A stretch of DNA of 14,191 nucleotides, from positions 1 to 14,191 of the forward strand of contig DHDG01000013.1 in assembly GCA_002399265.1 (NCBI GenBank), given 5' to 3'. The DNA comes from Firmicutes bacterium UBA4882 (GTDB taxonomy: Bacteria; Bacillota; UBA4882). This document shows, piece after piece, positions 7,791-14,171 of the stretch (positions within the stretch are counted from its first letter, which is position 1; each line of letters opens with the position of its first letter). The notes beneath the pieces were generated by a model, which saw nothing but the letters and a program-made list of their open reading frames with translations, had not been told where the DNA came from and ran no database searches. A program made the translations under genes and the position numbers.

Positions 7791-8930
7791 ATGAGAGTCA
7801 CGCCAACGAAAAAATTAGCCAAAAGAGCAAAACTAAATATCTTTATGTTTGTGGAAATAGCCATCGCCTTTGCATCCATGGCTTTTGCTTTCAGTTATTT
7901 GGATCTGATTAGATCCGGTGCGGCGGATTTCATTACCGAAGAGATAATTTATCTGTCAATCATCTTTGCCTTCACTGCGCTACTGGTGACCGCACTTGGA
8001 ATCACAGGCATGCAACTCATTATGGTCCTCCATCGGAGGAGTGAAATCGGGCTCCACAGGGCTGTAGGTGCAACCGGGCTAGATATAATGCGTCTCATCC
8101 TTAAGGATACTTTGCTATTAATCTTATCGCCCGCATTAGTCGGCGTGGGGGTCGGTATTTGGATCTCCCTGTTATTCTCCATTGTAAATACCGGCTTGGA
8201 AACACACATTGATTTTGTCTTCATTTTAAAGATTACCCTTTCCCTACTGCTCTTCACCTTTTTGTGCGGATTAGTCCCTGCAATCAAAGCCATAAGGATG
8301 GATCCAGCAGTTGTCCTGAGCAAACATGTTGCTGTCGTCAAAAAACCGGTGAGCAAAAGACCGCTTAGAAAGATTGCCACCATCGCCTTTTACTCCATGA
8401 TCGCGCTCATCTTCGTTGCCTGTATTTTTGTGAATCACTCGCTGGAGGCTGCCTACCAGGATGATGTCGTCAATTCGTCTGGCCCGCCGCCTGCCACCAC
8501 TCAGCGTGTCCCCGCTTTTTCGTTTGTGAATGGAGAAGGGAAAGTCATCTCTTCGGACTCTTTACATTACAAGAGCTATTGCCTGCTGATCGGGGCAGTA
8601 GATTGTCCTGGCAACAGCATCATGCTCAATGAATTAAGCAAACATGTCGCGGCTGGACTTCTTGAAAGCACAGATATTTATGCTATCCATATCGATAGCC
8701 CAATCGGTGCATCGATCGATGCCATCGAAAAATACCTCCGCGAAAACAATTTCTCAGTGGCTGCTTATATCGACTATGAAAAGTCTACAGAATGGGCCTT
8801 TAATGTGTCAAGTTTGCCTGCTTTATATATTATTAATGAAGATGGCATCATTACCGCCAGATTTTTAGGTTGGTCCGAATACGAAATGGAGTACCTGAGA
8901 GACTCCCTGTTGAAAAGGAATACTGACTGA
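7791..8930 (+). CDS. FtsX-type permease fused to a thioredoxin-fold domain
   Basis: A 379-residue protein with two parts. Residues 1-180 form an FtsX-like core with four membrane segments (about 15-40, 51-80, 110-131, 143-165), the coupling loop HRRSEIGLHRAVGATG, and the ending PAIKAIRMDPAVVLS. The MacB periplasmic domain is missing: only about ten residues join segments 1 and 2. A fifth segment (194-214) leads to an outward-facing domain (about 238-375) with a TlpA/redoxin look: VPAFSFVNGEGKVIS, a strand before DCPGNS, then SSLPALYIINEDGIITARFLG, in which Leu-Pro is the expected cis-proline loop. The usual CxxC is absent; only Cys264 and Cys272 remain, so ordinary disulphide exchange is doubtful. 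The start ATG has AGAGGAG eight bases upstream, overlapping the stop of the first permease gene. It is the last gene of the PadR-ABC operon, followed by a REP-like hairpin. Confidence 0.87.
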   Translation: MRVTPTKKLAKRAKLNIFMFVEIAIAFASMAFAFSYLDLIRSGAADFITEEIIYLSIIFAFTALLVTALGITGMQLIMVLHRRSEIGLHRAVGATGLDIMRLILKDTLLLILSPALVGVGVGIWISLLFSIVNTGLETHIDFVFILKITLSLLLFTFLCGLVPAIKAIRMDPAVVLSKHVAVVKKPVSKRPLRKIATIAFYSMIALIFVACIFVNHSLEAAYQDDVVNSSGPPPATTQRVPAFSFVNGEGKVISSDSLHYKSYCLLIGAVDCPGNSIMLNELSKHVAAGLLESTDIYAIHIDSPIGASIDAIEKYLRENNFSVAAYIDYEKSTEWAFNVSSLPALYIINEDGIITARFLGWSEYEMEYLRDSLLKRNTD

Positions 8931-8938
8931 GAAAAAAT

Positions 8939-9020
8939 GGGGACACAAGGGGACGGCTTTTTTTGTGCTGTTTCGCGGTTTCCGCACAACTACAGCACAG
9001 AAGAGCCGTCCCTCCGTGTC
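8939..9020. repeat. REP-like palindromic element, copy 1
   Basis: A long imperfect palindrome with outer arms 8942-8971 and 8992-9020: GACAC, GGGACGGCT and TGTGCTGT on the left pair with ACAGCAC, AGCCGTCCC and GTGTC on the right, around a central TTTCGCGG region that can itself fold. The same design recurs at 12083-12173 and begins again at 14172. It lies ten bases after the ABC operon and 14 bases before the end of the convergent RCC1 gene, so it may also end transcription from both sides. Confidence 0.8.
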
Positions 9021-9034
9021 GCAAGTTATACGCC

Positions 9035-10075
9035 TTAAAGCCCTACCACTTGCACCGGCGTTGACCTATTGTTTGTTGTTCCATCGCCTAGCTGACCGGC
9101 CGCATTGTGTCCCCAGGCCCAGACCGTACCATCGGCCTTTAGGGCAACTACATGGTTATTTCCGGCGGCAATGGCAGATACGTTATTCAAACTACTAATT
9201 TTAGACGGTTCAATACGAGTGGTAGTTGTTCCGTCGCCAAGCTGACCAAAGGTATTCACACCCCAAGCCCAGACTGTGCCATCCGTCTTTAGAGCCACTG
9301 TATAGAAGCATCCTGCAGTAATGGCAGCTACATCACTAAGGCCCTTAACTTGAACCGGTGTATAACACGTGGTTTTAGTTCCATCCCCAAGCTGGCCGAA
9401 ATAATTATCACCCCAGGCCCAGACCGTTCCATCGGTCTTTAGCGCAATAGTATGAGTATACCCTGCGGCGATGGCGGCTACGTTGCCCAGGCCATTGACT
9501 TGCACTGGTGTATTACGACTATATGTTGTTCCGTCACCAAGCCTACCAGAGCCATTCCCTCCCCAGGCCCAGACTGTTCCATCGGTCTTTAATACCACTG
9601 TATGCTCAGTTCCGGTAGCAATAGCCAATACATTATCTAGACCACTTACTATAACGGGTGTGGTACGATCAACATTTGTTCCATCACCTAGCTGGCCATT
9701 CATATTAAGGCCCCAAGCCCAGACTGAGCCCTCGTCCTTTAGAATCACACTATATCGAAACCCTGCGGCAATGGCAGTTACATCACTCAATCCGCTGACT
9801 TGTACTGGCGTGGTACGATCTGTTTTTGTTCCATCGCCAAGCTGACCAATCACATTATGTCCCCAAGCCCAAACCGTGGTATTGTCTTTGAGCGCAACTG
9901 TATGGTAATGTCCCGCGGCAATGGCTTTCACGCCTTCCAAACCGCTGACTTGCACTGGCGTAGTACGATTGGCTGTTGATCCATCGCCTAGCTTGCCGTA
10001 ACCATTTTCGCCCCAGGTCCAGACTGTGCCGTTGTCTTTGCGTGCAACAGAATAGTCTCTACCGGCTCCCACTTT
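9035..10075 (-). repeat. seven tandem 150-bp RCC1 coding repeats
   Basis: The 3' three quarters of the RCC1 gene are built from seven in-frame units of exactly 50 codons. Recurrent blocks such as the codons for VWAWG and GQLGDGT are near identical between units on the DNA, marking duplication. Unit 1 (KVGAGRDYSVARK) is the most divergent. Confidence 0.85.
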
Positions 10076-10426
10076 TGTGGGGAGCGAAGTTGGTTCATGT
10101 AGTTTGGCCTTGATCAAAATACCGTCGGTCGCTTTCGAAATCGCCACATTCGCGGGGGTAAAGATCCAGCCGCCACCCGCCGGTGTGATCGTAATGGTAC
10201 CTTGTAGGCCGCTTTTCACCCAATTGCCCTGCAAATCGGTAATGGCAATACCAAATGGACCGAATGACAATACAGCGCTAGGAAATCCCTGGCCATTTCC
10301 TTCATAGACTACCCGCCCGGAGGCAATGTAAGTGTTCTTACTTTCGCATCCCAGCAACGAGATTGGCAGCATAAGCAGAGCTGCAATAACTAATAGTCTA
10401 AGAACCGACTGAAGTTTTATTTTCAT
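9035..10426 (-). CDS. lipoprotein with seven RCC1 repeats
   Basis: A 463-residue exported protein. The signal peptide ends in a canonical lipobox, LLGC, so Cys27 should be lipidated and the protein anchored outside the membrane. Residues 35-108 look like a small beta-sandwich of the carboxypeptidase-regulatory type (SGRVVYEGNG, ITDLQGNW). From about 118 to the end there are seven consecutive 50-residue RCC1 repeats with the pattern TVALK-DGTVWAWG-N-GQLGDGT-R-TPVQV-GL, the right number for a closed seven-bladed propeller. The repeats are alike at DNA level too (150-base period). RCC1 propellers usually bind proteins; a surface adhesion or scaffold role is an inference. The start ATG is preceded at seven bases by AGGGGG (10440-10435). 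The gene is monocistronic and divergent from the Uma2 gene. Repeat number could vary between strains by recombination. Confidence 0.92.
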   Translation of the reverse strand: MKIKLQSVLRLLVIAALLMLPISLLGCESKNTYIASGRVVYEGNGQGFPSAVLSFGPFGIAITDLQGNWVKSGLQGTITITPAGGGWIFTPANVAISKATDGILIKAKLHEPTSLPTKVGAGRDYSVARKDNGTVWTWGENGYGKLGDGSTANRTTPVQVSGLEGVKAIAAGHYHTVALKDNTTVWAWGHNVIGQLGDGTKTDRTTPVQVSGLSDVTAIAAGFRYSVILKDEGSVWAWGLNMNGQLGDGTNVDRTTPVIVSGLDNVLAIATGTEHTVVLKTDGTVWAWGGNGSGRLGDGTTYSRNTPVQVNGLGNVAAIAAGYTHTIALKTDGTVWAWGDNYFGQLGDGTKTTCYTPVQVKGLSDVAAITAGCFYTVALKTDGTVWAWGVNTFGQLGDGTTTTRIEPSKISSLNNVSAIAAGNNHVVALKADGTVWAWGHNAAGQLGDGTTNNRSTPVQVVGL

Positions 10427-10559
10427 TCTTTGACCCCCTATTTTCTTACCTTTTCGTGAACAATTGCTTCTGCGACTAATATTTACACTACAATAAGAAT
10501 TTTCCTGCAGGTCTTTCCCATTTACGAAATTTCAAAATTTGATCTCCTGTCTATTTATC

Positions 10560-10601
10560 TTGACATAAGTTGCGTTTAGTTATAGGATTGGCTTAAGGAG
10601 G
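10560..10601 (+). promoter_or_regulatory. promoter and ribosome site of the Uma2-family gene
   Basis: TTGACA (10560-10565), a 17-base spacer and TAGGAT (10583-10588) make a good sigma-A promoter. AAGGAGG (10595-10601) sits seven bases before ATG 10609, so the leader should be very short. The rest of the divergent gap to the RCC1 gene (10441-10559) is AT-rich; I could not place a promoter for RCC1 in it. Confidence 0.65.
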
Positions 10602-10608
10602 AATCAGG

Positions 10609-11358
10609 ATGACCAGAAAGAAGCTGATTACTGCCCAAGAACTCTCGACAATTCTTGGCCTTTCAGTGGACACAATCTGGAGGTACACACGGGATCGGCG
10701 AATTCCTCATATTGAAATCGGACCAAGACAATACCGCTACGTCGAAGACGAAGTACTCAAGGCATTAGGCCCACGCGGATCTGCCACAGTCTGTGAAGAA
10801 CCCGCTCCTTACGGGGATTCAGACAAAATGACCCATGGGGATTTTGCCAAGCTTCCCGCAGAAACGGGTTATATTTTGCAGCTGATCGATGGCATGTTAA
10901 TTCGAGAGCCCACCCCTACTTATCGTCATCAACGAGTCTCGCGCAGATTGCAGCAAATACTCATCGCTTATTTCGATAAGATCGATCCGCAGGGTGAAGT
11001 ATTTAACGCGCCTCTGGATGTCTACCTTAATGACTATACTGTTGTGCAGCCAGATTTGTTCTTTTTGCCAGGCACACAGCCGGCACAGAACGACCCCGTT
11101 GATTCCCTGCCCAGCCTGGTGGTGGAGATCCTTTCTCCTTCCACAGCACGCACAGATCGCATCAAAAAGTTAAATAGCTATCAAAAAGCCGGAGTGGCGC
11201 ATTACTGGATAGTGGATCCTATGGATTGCCTGATTGAATGCTATAAACTGGAAGGCGATCATTATGTGGCCTTTGTCCGCACCGCTGAGGGTATGTTTGC
11301 GCATCCTGACTTCCCCGACTTAACCTTTGATCTGCAGGCTTTATTTGCCGACGCCTAG
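10609..11358 (+). CDS. helix-turn-helix plus Uma2-type nuclease domain protein
   Basis: A 249-residue two-domain protein. Residues 6-54 form an excisionase/MerR-type helix-turn-helix: LITAQELSTILGLSVDTIWR, then RRIPHIEIGPRQYRYVEDEV. Residues 75-247 are a Uma2 (DUF820) domain of the PD-(D/E)XK superfamily: ELIDG-like LQLIDGMLI with Glu100, Asp149 in VVQPDLFFLPG, Glu173 in LVVEILSPST, Lys187 in the helix RIKKLNSYQKAGVAHYWIVD. The active-site residues appear present, so DNA cleavage is possible, but the cellular role of Uma2 proteins is unknown. Most Uma2 proteins are the single domain of about 190 residues, so the DNA-binding fusion is notable. The start ATG has an ideal ribosome site. The gene converges with the toxin-antitoxin pair with only 13 bases between the stops. 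Confidence 0.88.
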   Translation: MTRKKLITAQELSTILGLSVDTIWRYTRDRRIPHIEIGPRQYRYVEDEVLKALGPRGSATVCEEPAPYGDSDKMTHGDFAKLPAETGYILQLIDGMLIREPTPTYRHQRVSRRLQQILIAYFDKIDPQGEVFNAPLDVYLNDYTVVQPDLFFLPGTQPAQNDPVDSLPSLVVEILSPSTARTDRIKKLNSYQKAGVAHYWIVDPMDCLIECYKLEGDHYVAFVRTAEGMFAHPDFPDLTFDLQALFADA

Positions 11359-11371
11359 AGGACACAATGTT

Positions 11372-11719
11372 TCAACACAAACCCAGGTAGAGCTTTACCG
11401 CCCCTTGGATGCTATTCTTTAGTTCTTCTGATTTGATGCTTCCGCATATTTCGCCTAACCTATCTTTAGAAATGGCTCGTACTTGGTGTGCCATTACTAT
11501 TGAATCCTGCAATAATCCTGTGTCAGCTGCTTTTGCCAATACTTCAACCGGATAGATCTTTCTGCCGGGTTTCCATGAGGTTATTGATAAAACAGCCACT
11601 ATTGGCAAAGCCTGATTAACCTCTTCAGTAGATATGACTAATACAGGCCCCATCCCTGCCTGCTCTGATCCCCTTGCTGGATTTAAATTTGCCCAGAACA
11701 TATTCCACTGGTAATCCAC
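11372..11719 (-). CDS. MazF/PemK-family mRNA interferase toxin
   Basis: A 115-residue toxin of the MazF/PemK fold. It has the family start WANLNPARGSEQAG-GPVLVIS with the catalytic-type Arg16, SITS (45-48) with the second catalytic position in place of the usual PLTS, and MAHQVRAISKDRLGEICG (76-93) matching the conserved QIRTIDK-RL segment. Family members cleave RNA at short sequences and are held inactive by the antitoxin. The start is GTG 11719-11717; the antitoxin stop TGA ends at the base before it, and AAGGAGG lies eight bases upstream inside the antitoxin gene, so translation is coupled. The next ATG (codon 7) would cut into the first strand. It is the distal gene of a two-gene TA operon. 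Confidence 0.9.
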   Translation of the reverse strand: MDYQWNMFWANLNPARGSEQAGMGPVLVISTEEVNQALPIVAVLSITSWKPGRKIYPVEVLAKAADTGLLQDSIVMAHQVRAISKDRLGEICGSIKSEELKNSIQGAVKLYLGLC

Positions 11720-11986
11720 TCATTTTTCCTCCTTTGCTGACTCAGCATCGGAGACAGAAAATGCGCTCATGCTATTATGGAGATCTTTCATAAATAAAGC
11801 ATCATTGGCTGCTTCCATCATTTTGTCGTGAAGCGCCTTTTTTTCGATATTGGCAACATACTGCTCTATTGCTTCCCTTACTCCTGCACTGACAGATGGT
11901 ATATGATTATTATCGGCGCATTCCCTCAGCTTTTCTATTAAGTCAACCGGCAGAGAAAAGGTGATATTCTTGCTTTTCAATGACAC
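11720..11986 (-). CDS. MazE-like ribbon-helix-helix antitoxin
   Basis: A protein of about 88 residues with an N-terminal ribbon-helix-helix DNA-binding region (NITFSLPVDLIEKLRECAD and a second helix VSAGVREAIEQYV), then a charged helical tail that should wrap around the toxin, ending AESAKEEK. It should neutralise the toxin next to it and repress the operon. The start is a choice between three in-frame GTG codons after AGGAG (12001-11997). I use GTG 11986-11984 (spacing 10); GTG 11992 (spacing 4) is possible. An in-frame ATG at 12100 lies inside the neighbouring REP-like element, without a ribosome site and upstream of the likely promoter, so it is rejected. Confidence 0.85.
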   Translation of the reverse strand: MSLKSKNITFSLPVDLIEKLRECADNNHIPSVSAGVREAIEQYVANIEKKALHDKMMEAANDALFMKDLHNSMSAFSVSDAESAKEEK

Positions 11987-12010
11987 GGGCACCACACTCC
12001 TAGAGTTACT

Positions 12011-12051
12011 ATTGTATACTTTTATTGTATCTTTATATTGATGAAATGCAA
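12011..12051 (-). promoter_or_regulatory. promoter of the toxin-antitoxin operon
   Basis: On the minus strand TTGCAT (12051-12046), 16 bases and TACAAT (12029-12024) form a plausible sigma-A promoter 38 bases before the antitoxin GTG. A second TACAAT (12016-12011) repeats 13 bases on. The repeated ATTGTAT on the plus strand could be the antitoxin operator. Confidence 0.6.
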
Positions 12052-12082
12052 TAGCTTTTCTTTGAAATTGAACAAGGATGAA

Positions 12083-12173
12083 GACACAAGGGGAAGACAC
12101 AAGGGGACGGTTCTTCTGTGCTGTTTCGCGTTTTCAGCGCACTATCAGCACAAAAAGCCGTCCCCTCTATGTC
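12083..12173. repeat. REP-like palindromic element, copy 2
   Basis: It has the same plan as the element at 8939-9020: the left arm GACACAAGGGGACGG plus TGTGCTG, the central TTTCGCG region, and the right arm CAGCACA plus AGCCGTCCCC and TGTC. The left edge carries a direct duplication of GACACAAGGGGA (12083-12094 and 12096-12107). It lies between the antitoxin promoter and the AAA cassette. Just beyond, CTCTGTG (12185-12191) pairs with CACAGAG (12206-12212) next to the end of the cassette, a possible weak transcript end. I see no gene in 12102-12225. Confidence 0.8.
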
Positions 12174-12225
12174 CCCCGTATCGTCTCTGTGTCGCCCTAT
12201 GTCGTCACAGAGCCGCGCAAACTGG

Positions 12226-12570
12226 CTACGATTGCTGCACGAAAGTCTGCGTCAGAACAACGTTCTCGTCAATTTCGTCCAATTCTTCTTTGGTGTAATT
12301 GGCGGTACTATCGAATTCCTGCAGTTTATACAATTTATCCATCTTCCCGAAACGCAAGTTGACGACTTTCCGGATTGCCTCTCTGGCACCGATGATCACC
12401 TTGTCCACCGCTACAACAGCAGCTGTAAAATAAGCGCGGCCTTGCGCGCCGAACGTCGACTCAATGAAATCCGCCACCACGCCAGTCAGCCATTCCCGGA
12501 TTTTATCCCAGAAGGCGACAAGCAACCCCACACCAACGGCCACAGCCACTAAGATCAGTCCTAATGACAT
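12226..12570 (-). CDS. small single-span membrane protein, cassette gene 3
   Basis: A 114-residue protein of no family I recognise. Residues 2-20 form one membrane segment (SLGLILVAVAVGVGLLVAF), with no signal peptide cleavage motif. An amphipathic region follows (WDKIREWLTGVVADFIE, then FGAQGRAYFTAAVVAVDKVI), then a basic stretch and an acidic C-terminus (KEELDEIDEN). It aligns without gaps over the first 60 residues with the protein at 13741-14064, with 26 identities by eye. The shared core is LVAFW-[DE]-x-IR-x-WLT, D-x-x-E-x-x-FG and V-x-VD. The start ATG overlaps the AAA gene end by ten bases, with AAGGAGG ten bases upstream, so translation is coupled. It is probably a membrane partner of the AAA ATPase. 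Confidence 0.8.
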   Translation of the reverse strand: MSLGLILVAVAVGVGLLVAFWDKIREWLTGVVADFIESTFGAQGRAYFTAAVVAVDKVIIGAREAIRKVVNLRFGKMDKLYKLQEFDSTANYTKEELDEIDENVVLTQTFVQQS

Positions 12571-13709
12571 TGCGCTTCTTCCTCCTTTATTACGATATTG
12601 GGCTCAGGTTCTGGCAATCTTCTCTTCCGAATGCGATCAAAGGCCAGATCAAAATGAGTCAGGTCAATGTGTTTCTCGCCGCAGCGGATACAGGCCAAGG
12701 CTGCCAGGAGGATCGTGTCTTTAATATCTGCCCCCGTCAGGTCCTCATATCTTTCCGCCAGAACCGCCGGGTTCACTGCGTCACTCAGCGGCATGTCTTT
12801 TGGCAGGAGCAAGCCCCAAATTACTTGGCGCCCATTTTGATCCGGCAAAGCAAACTCAACGCTGGCCAAGATTCTTCTCATAAACGCCGCGTCATAGTTC
12901 CGGATTAGGTTGGTTGTGAAAATGACTATCCCGCTATAGTTCTCGATTTCCATGAACATCGTACTGCGCGTGACGTTGACGCCATAGTCCGCTGCTTGTG
13001 TTACGGAAGTTAAGCGCTTACCAAGGAATGAATCAGCTTCATCGAAAACCAAAACCGCATCATGCTGTTTGGCGTCGGCAAAGACTTTTTGGATGTTTTT
13101 GGGGGTTTCGCCGACATATTTCGATTCCAGATTAGGATAATTGACCAGCATCACTGCGCGGCCGATTTCTTTGGCAATCGCTTCTGCTGTAATGGATTTG
13201 CCGGTTCCAGGCGGGCCATAGAAATTAAAAACCAGGCCCGCACCCTTCTTCACGGTATTTTCCAGGCCCCATTCATTGAAGATCTTCTCGCGATTCTTCA
13301 CCAGCAGGAGCGCTTCTGTGATTTGTTCTCTGACCGGCTGGGGCAGATAAACATCGTCCAGCGAATAGCGCGGCTCAACAAAGTCAAACAGTTTGGGCTC
13401 CCCATTGGGTTTCGGATTATCTGCGGCATCGGCGGAGGCCGCGGTTTCGCCACCGGCCTGATTAATAAACCCGGGCACGGCCAGCTTGATCCTGACCTCG
13501 ACCGGCTGGCCGATATATTTACTGCCCCCGAATTTGGTCATTTCCTGCATTGGTTTTACTAAAAAGTGTTTGAAGAGCGTCTCGTCCAGAATTTCTTGGG
13601 TGCTTTCATTCCTGGCAACGTTCTCGATGATCAGATTGCAGTCGTTGATCCTTTTCTCGAAGCGGCTTAGGAACGCTTCCAAATGATCTTGCGCATCATG
13701 TGCTTTCAA
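12561..13709 (-). CDS. classical AAA ATPase, cassette gene 2
   Basis: This 382-residue ATPase has one AAA module. Walker A is GPPGTGKS (165-172), pore-loop-like KYVGE is at 197-201, and Walker B is VLVFDEAD (219-226; D223, E224). Asn267 in FTTN is sensor 1, Arg278/Arg279 in FMRR are candidate arginine fingers, and TGADIK (325-330) matches the lid-domain motif of the FtsH/Cdc48/Vps4 class. Such proteins form hexamers that pull on proteins. The N-terminal 110 residues are helical, then low-complexity (AASADAADNPKPNG), and are unlike known recruitment domains. There is no membrane segment or protease domain. The frame opens at TTG 13709-13707, with only GAGG (13718-13715) at five bases. A stronger ribosome site, GGAGG (13729-13725), serves an out-of-frame ATG 13720 that stops after four codons. 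Neighbours are paralogous membrane proteins, so action at the membrane is likely. Confidence 0.88.
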   Translation of the reverse strand: MKAHDAQDHLEAFLSRFEKRINDCNLIIENVARNESTQEILDETLFKHFLVKPMQEMTKFGGSKYIGQPVEVRIKLAVPGFINQAGGETAASADAADNPKPNGEPKLFDFVEPRYSLDDVYLPQPVREQITEALLLVKNREKIFNEWGLENTVKKGAGLVFNFYGPPGTGKSITAEAIAKEIGRAVMLVNYPNLESKYVGETPKNIQKVFADAKQHDAVLVFDEADSFLGKRLTSVTQAADYGVNVTRSTMFMEIENYSGIVIFTTNLIRNYDAAFMRRILASVEFALPDQNGRQVIWGLLLPKDMPLSDAVNPAVLAERYEDLTGADIKDTILLAALACIRCGEKHIDLTHFDLAFDRIRKRRLPEPEPNIVIKEEEAQCH

Positions 13710-13740
13710 ACCGGCCTCATCCTTCCTCCCGTCCTGATTA

Positions 13741-14064
13741 CTAGGTCAGAGAAATTTCTTGAACCAGTACTTTTCCGCTCAGGAGTTCTTTTTGCGCTTC
13801 CTCATCCAGTGAATCGAGCGCCACGTGGTCTTCAAAGACAAATGAGCGCTTTTTGGTAAACAGCTGCGCCCTTCTGCGGACGCTGGTCATTACCCGATCA
13901 ACCTTGACAAATGCTTTGGTCAAATTCTGGCGCGCCGTATAGCCAAAATTGCGTTCAACCCAATCGAAAACGGTTGTGGTCAGCCAATTGCGGATCGATT
14001 CCCAGAACGCCACTAGCACTCCACCAACTAATAAGCTGAAAATAAGCCATCCCAGAAACGACAT
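13741..14064 (-). CDS. small single-span membrane protein, cassette gene 1
   Basis: A 107-residue protein, first gene of the cassette and paralogue of the protein at 12226-12570. A membrane segment (2-20, FLGWLIFSLLVGGVLVAF) is followed by WESIRNWLTTTVFDWVE, NFGYTAR and FVKVDRVM, a basic stretch (SVRRRAQLFTKKR), and an acidic tail (DSLDEEAQKE). No known family comes to mind. The start ATG 14064-14062 has AGGGG seven bases upstream; an in-frame ATG at 14160 would add 32 residues that the paralogue lacks, and it lies before the likely promoter, so it is rejected. The stop is 31 bases before the AAA start. The two small proteins may form homo- or hetero-oligomers that recruit or are remodelled by the ATPase; this is inference from context. 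Confidence 0.8.
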   Translation of the reverse strand: MSFLGWLIFSLLVGGVLVAFWESIRNWLTTTVFDWVERNFGYTARQNLTKAFVKVDRVMTSVRRRAQLFTKKRSFVFEDHVALDSLDEEAQKELLSGKVLVQEISLT

Positions 14065-14121
14065 ATGTTCACCCCTTTGCTCAATTTCAAATTGGCGGAC
14101 GATTGATTTGTGTTTGAGTAC

Positions 14122-14130
14122 AGTATAGCA
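14122..14130 (-). promoter_or_regulatory. candidate extended -10 promoter of the AAA cassette
   Basis: On the minus strand TGC TATACT (14130-14122) fits an extended -10 box, 57 bases before the first cassette gene. I see no good -35 at the right distance, which extended -10 promoters can do without. Confidence 0.45.
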
Positions 14131-14171
14131 GGCGTCAGCGTCACAAATAGTCGGGAACACACGTTCGCGAT

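Noticed and set aside
8939..9020. CRISPR array or riboswitch from the repeated GGGGACGG elements
   Set aside because: The copies are kilobases apart, palindromic and intergenic without spacers or a downstream gene in riboswitch position.
12038..12908. Several plus-strand open frames across the REP element, cassette gene 3 and the end of the AAA gene
   Set aside because: They are antisense to genes with clear motifs or run through the palindrome; their products show no domain and lack ribosome sites.
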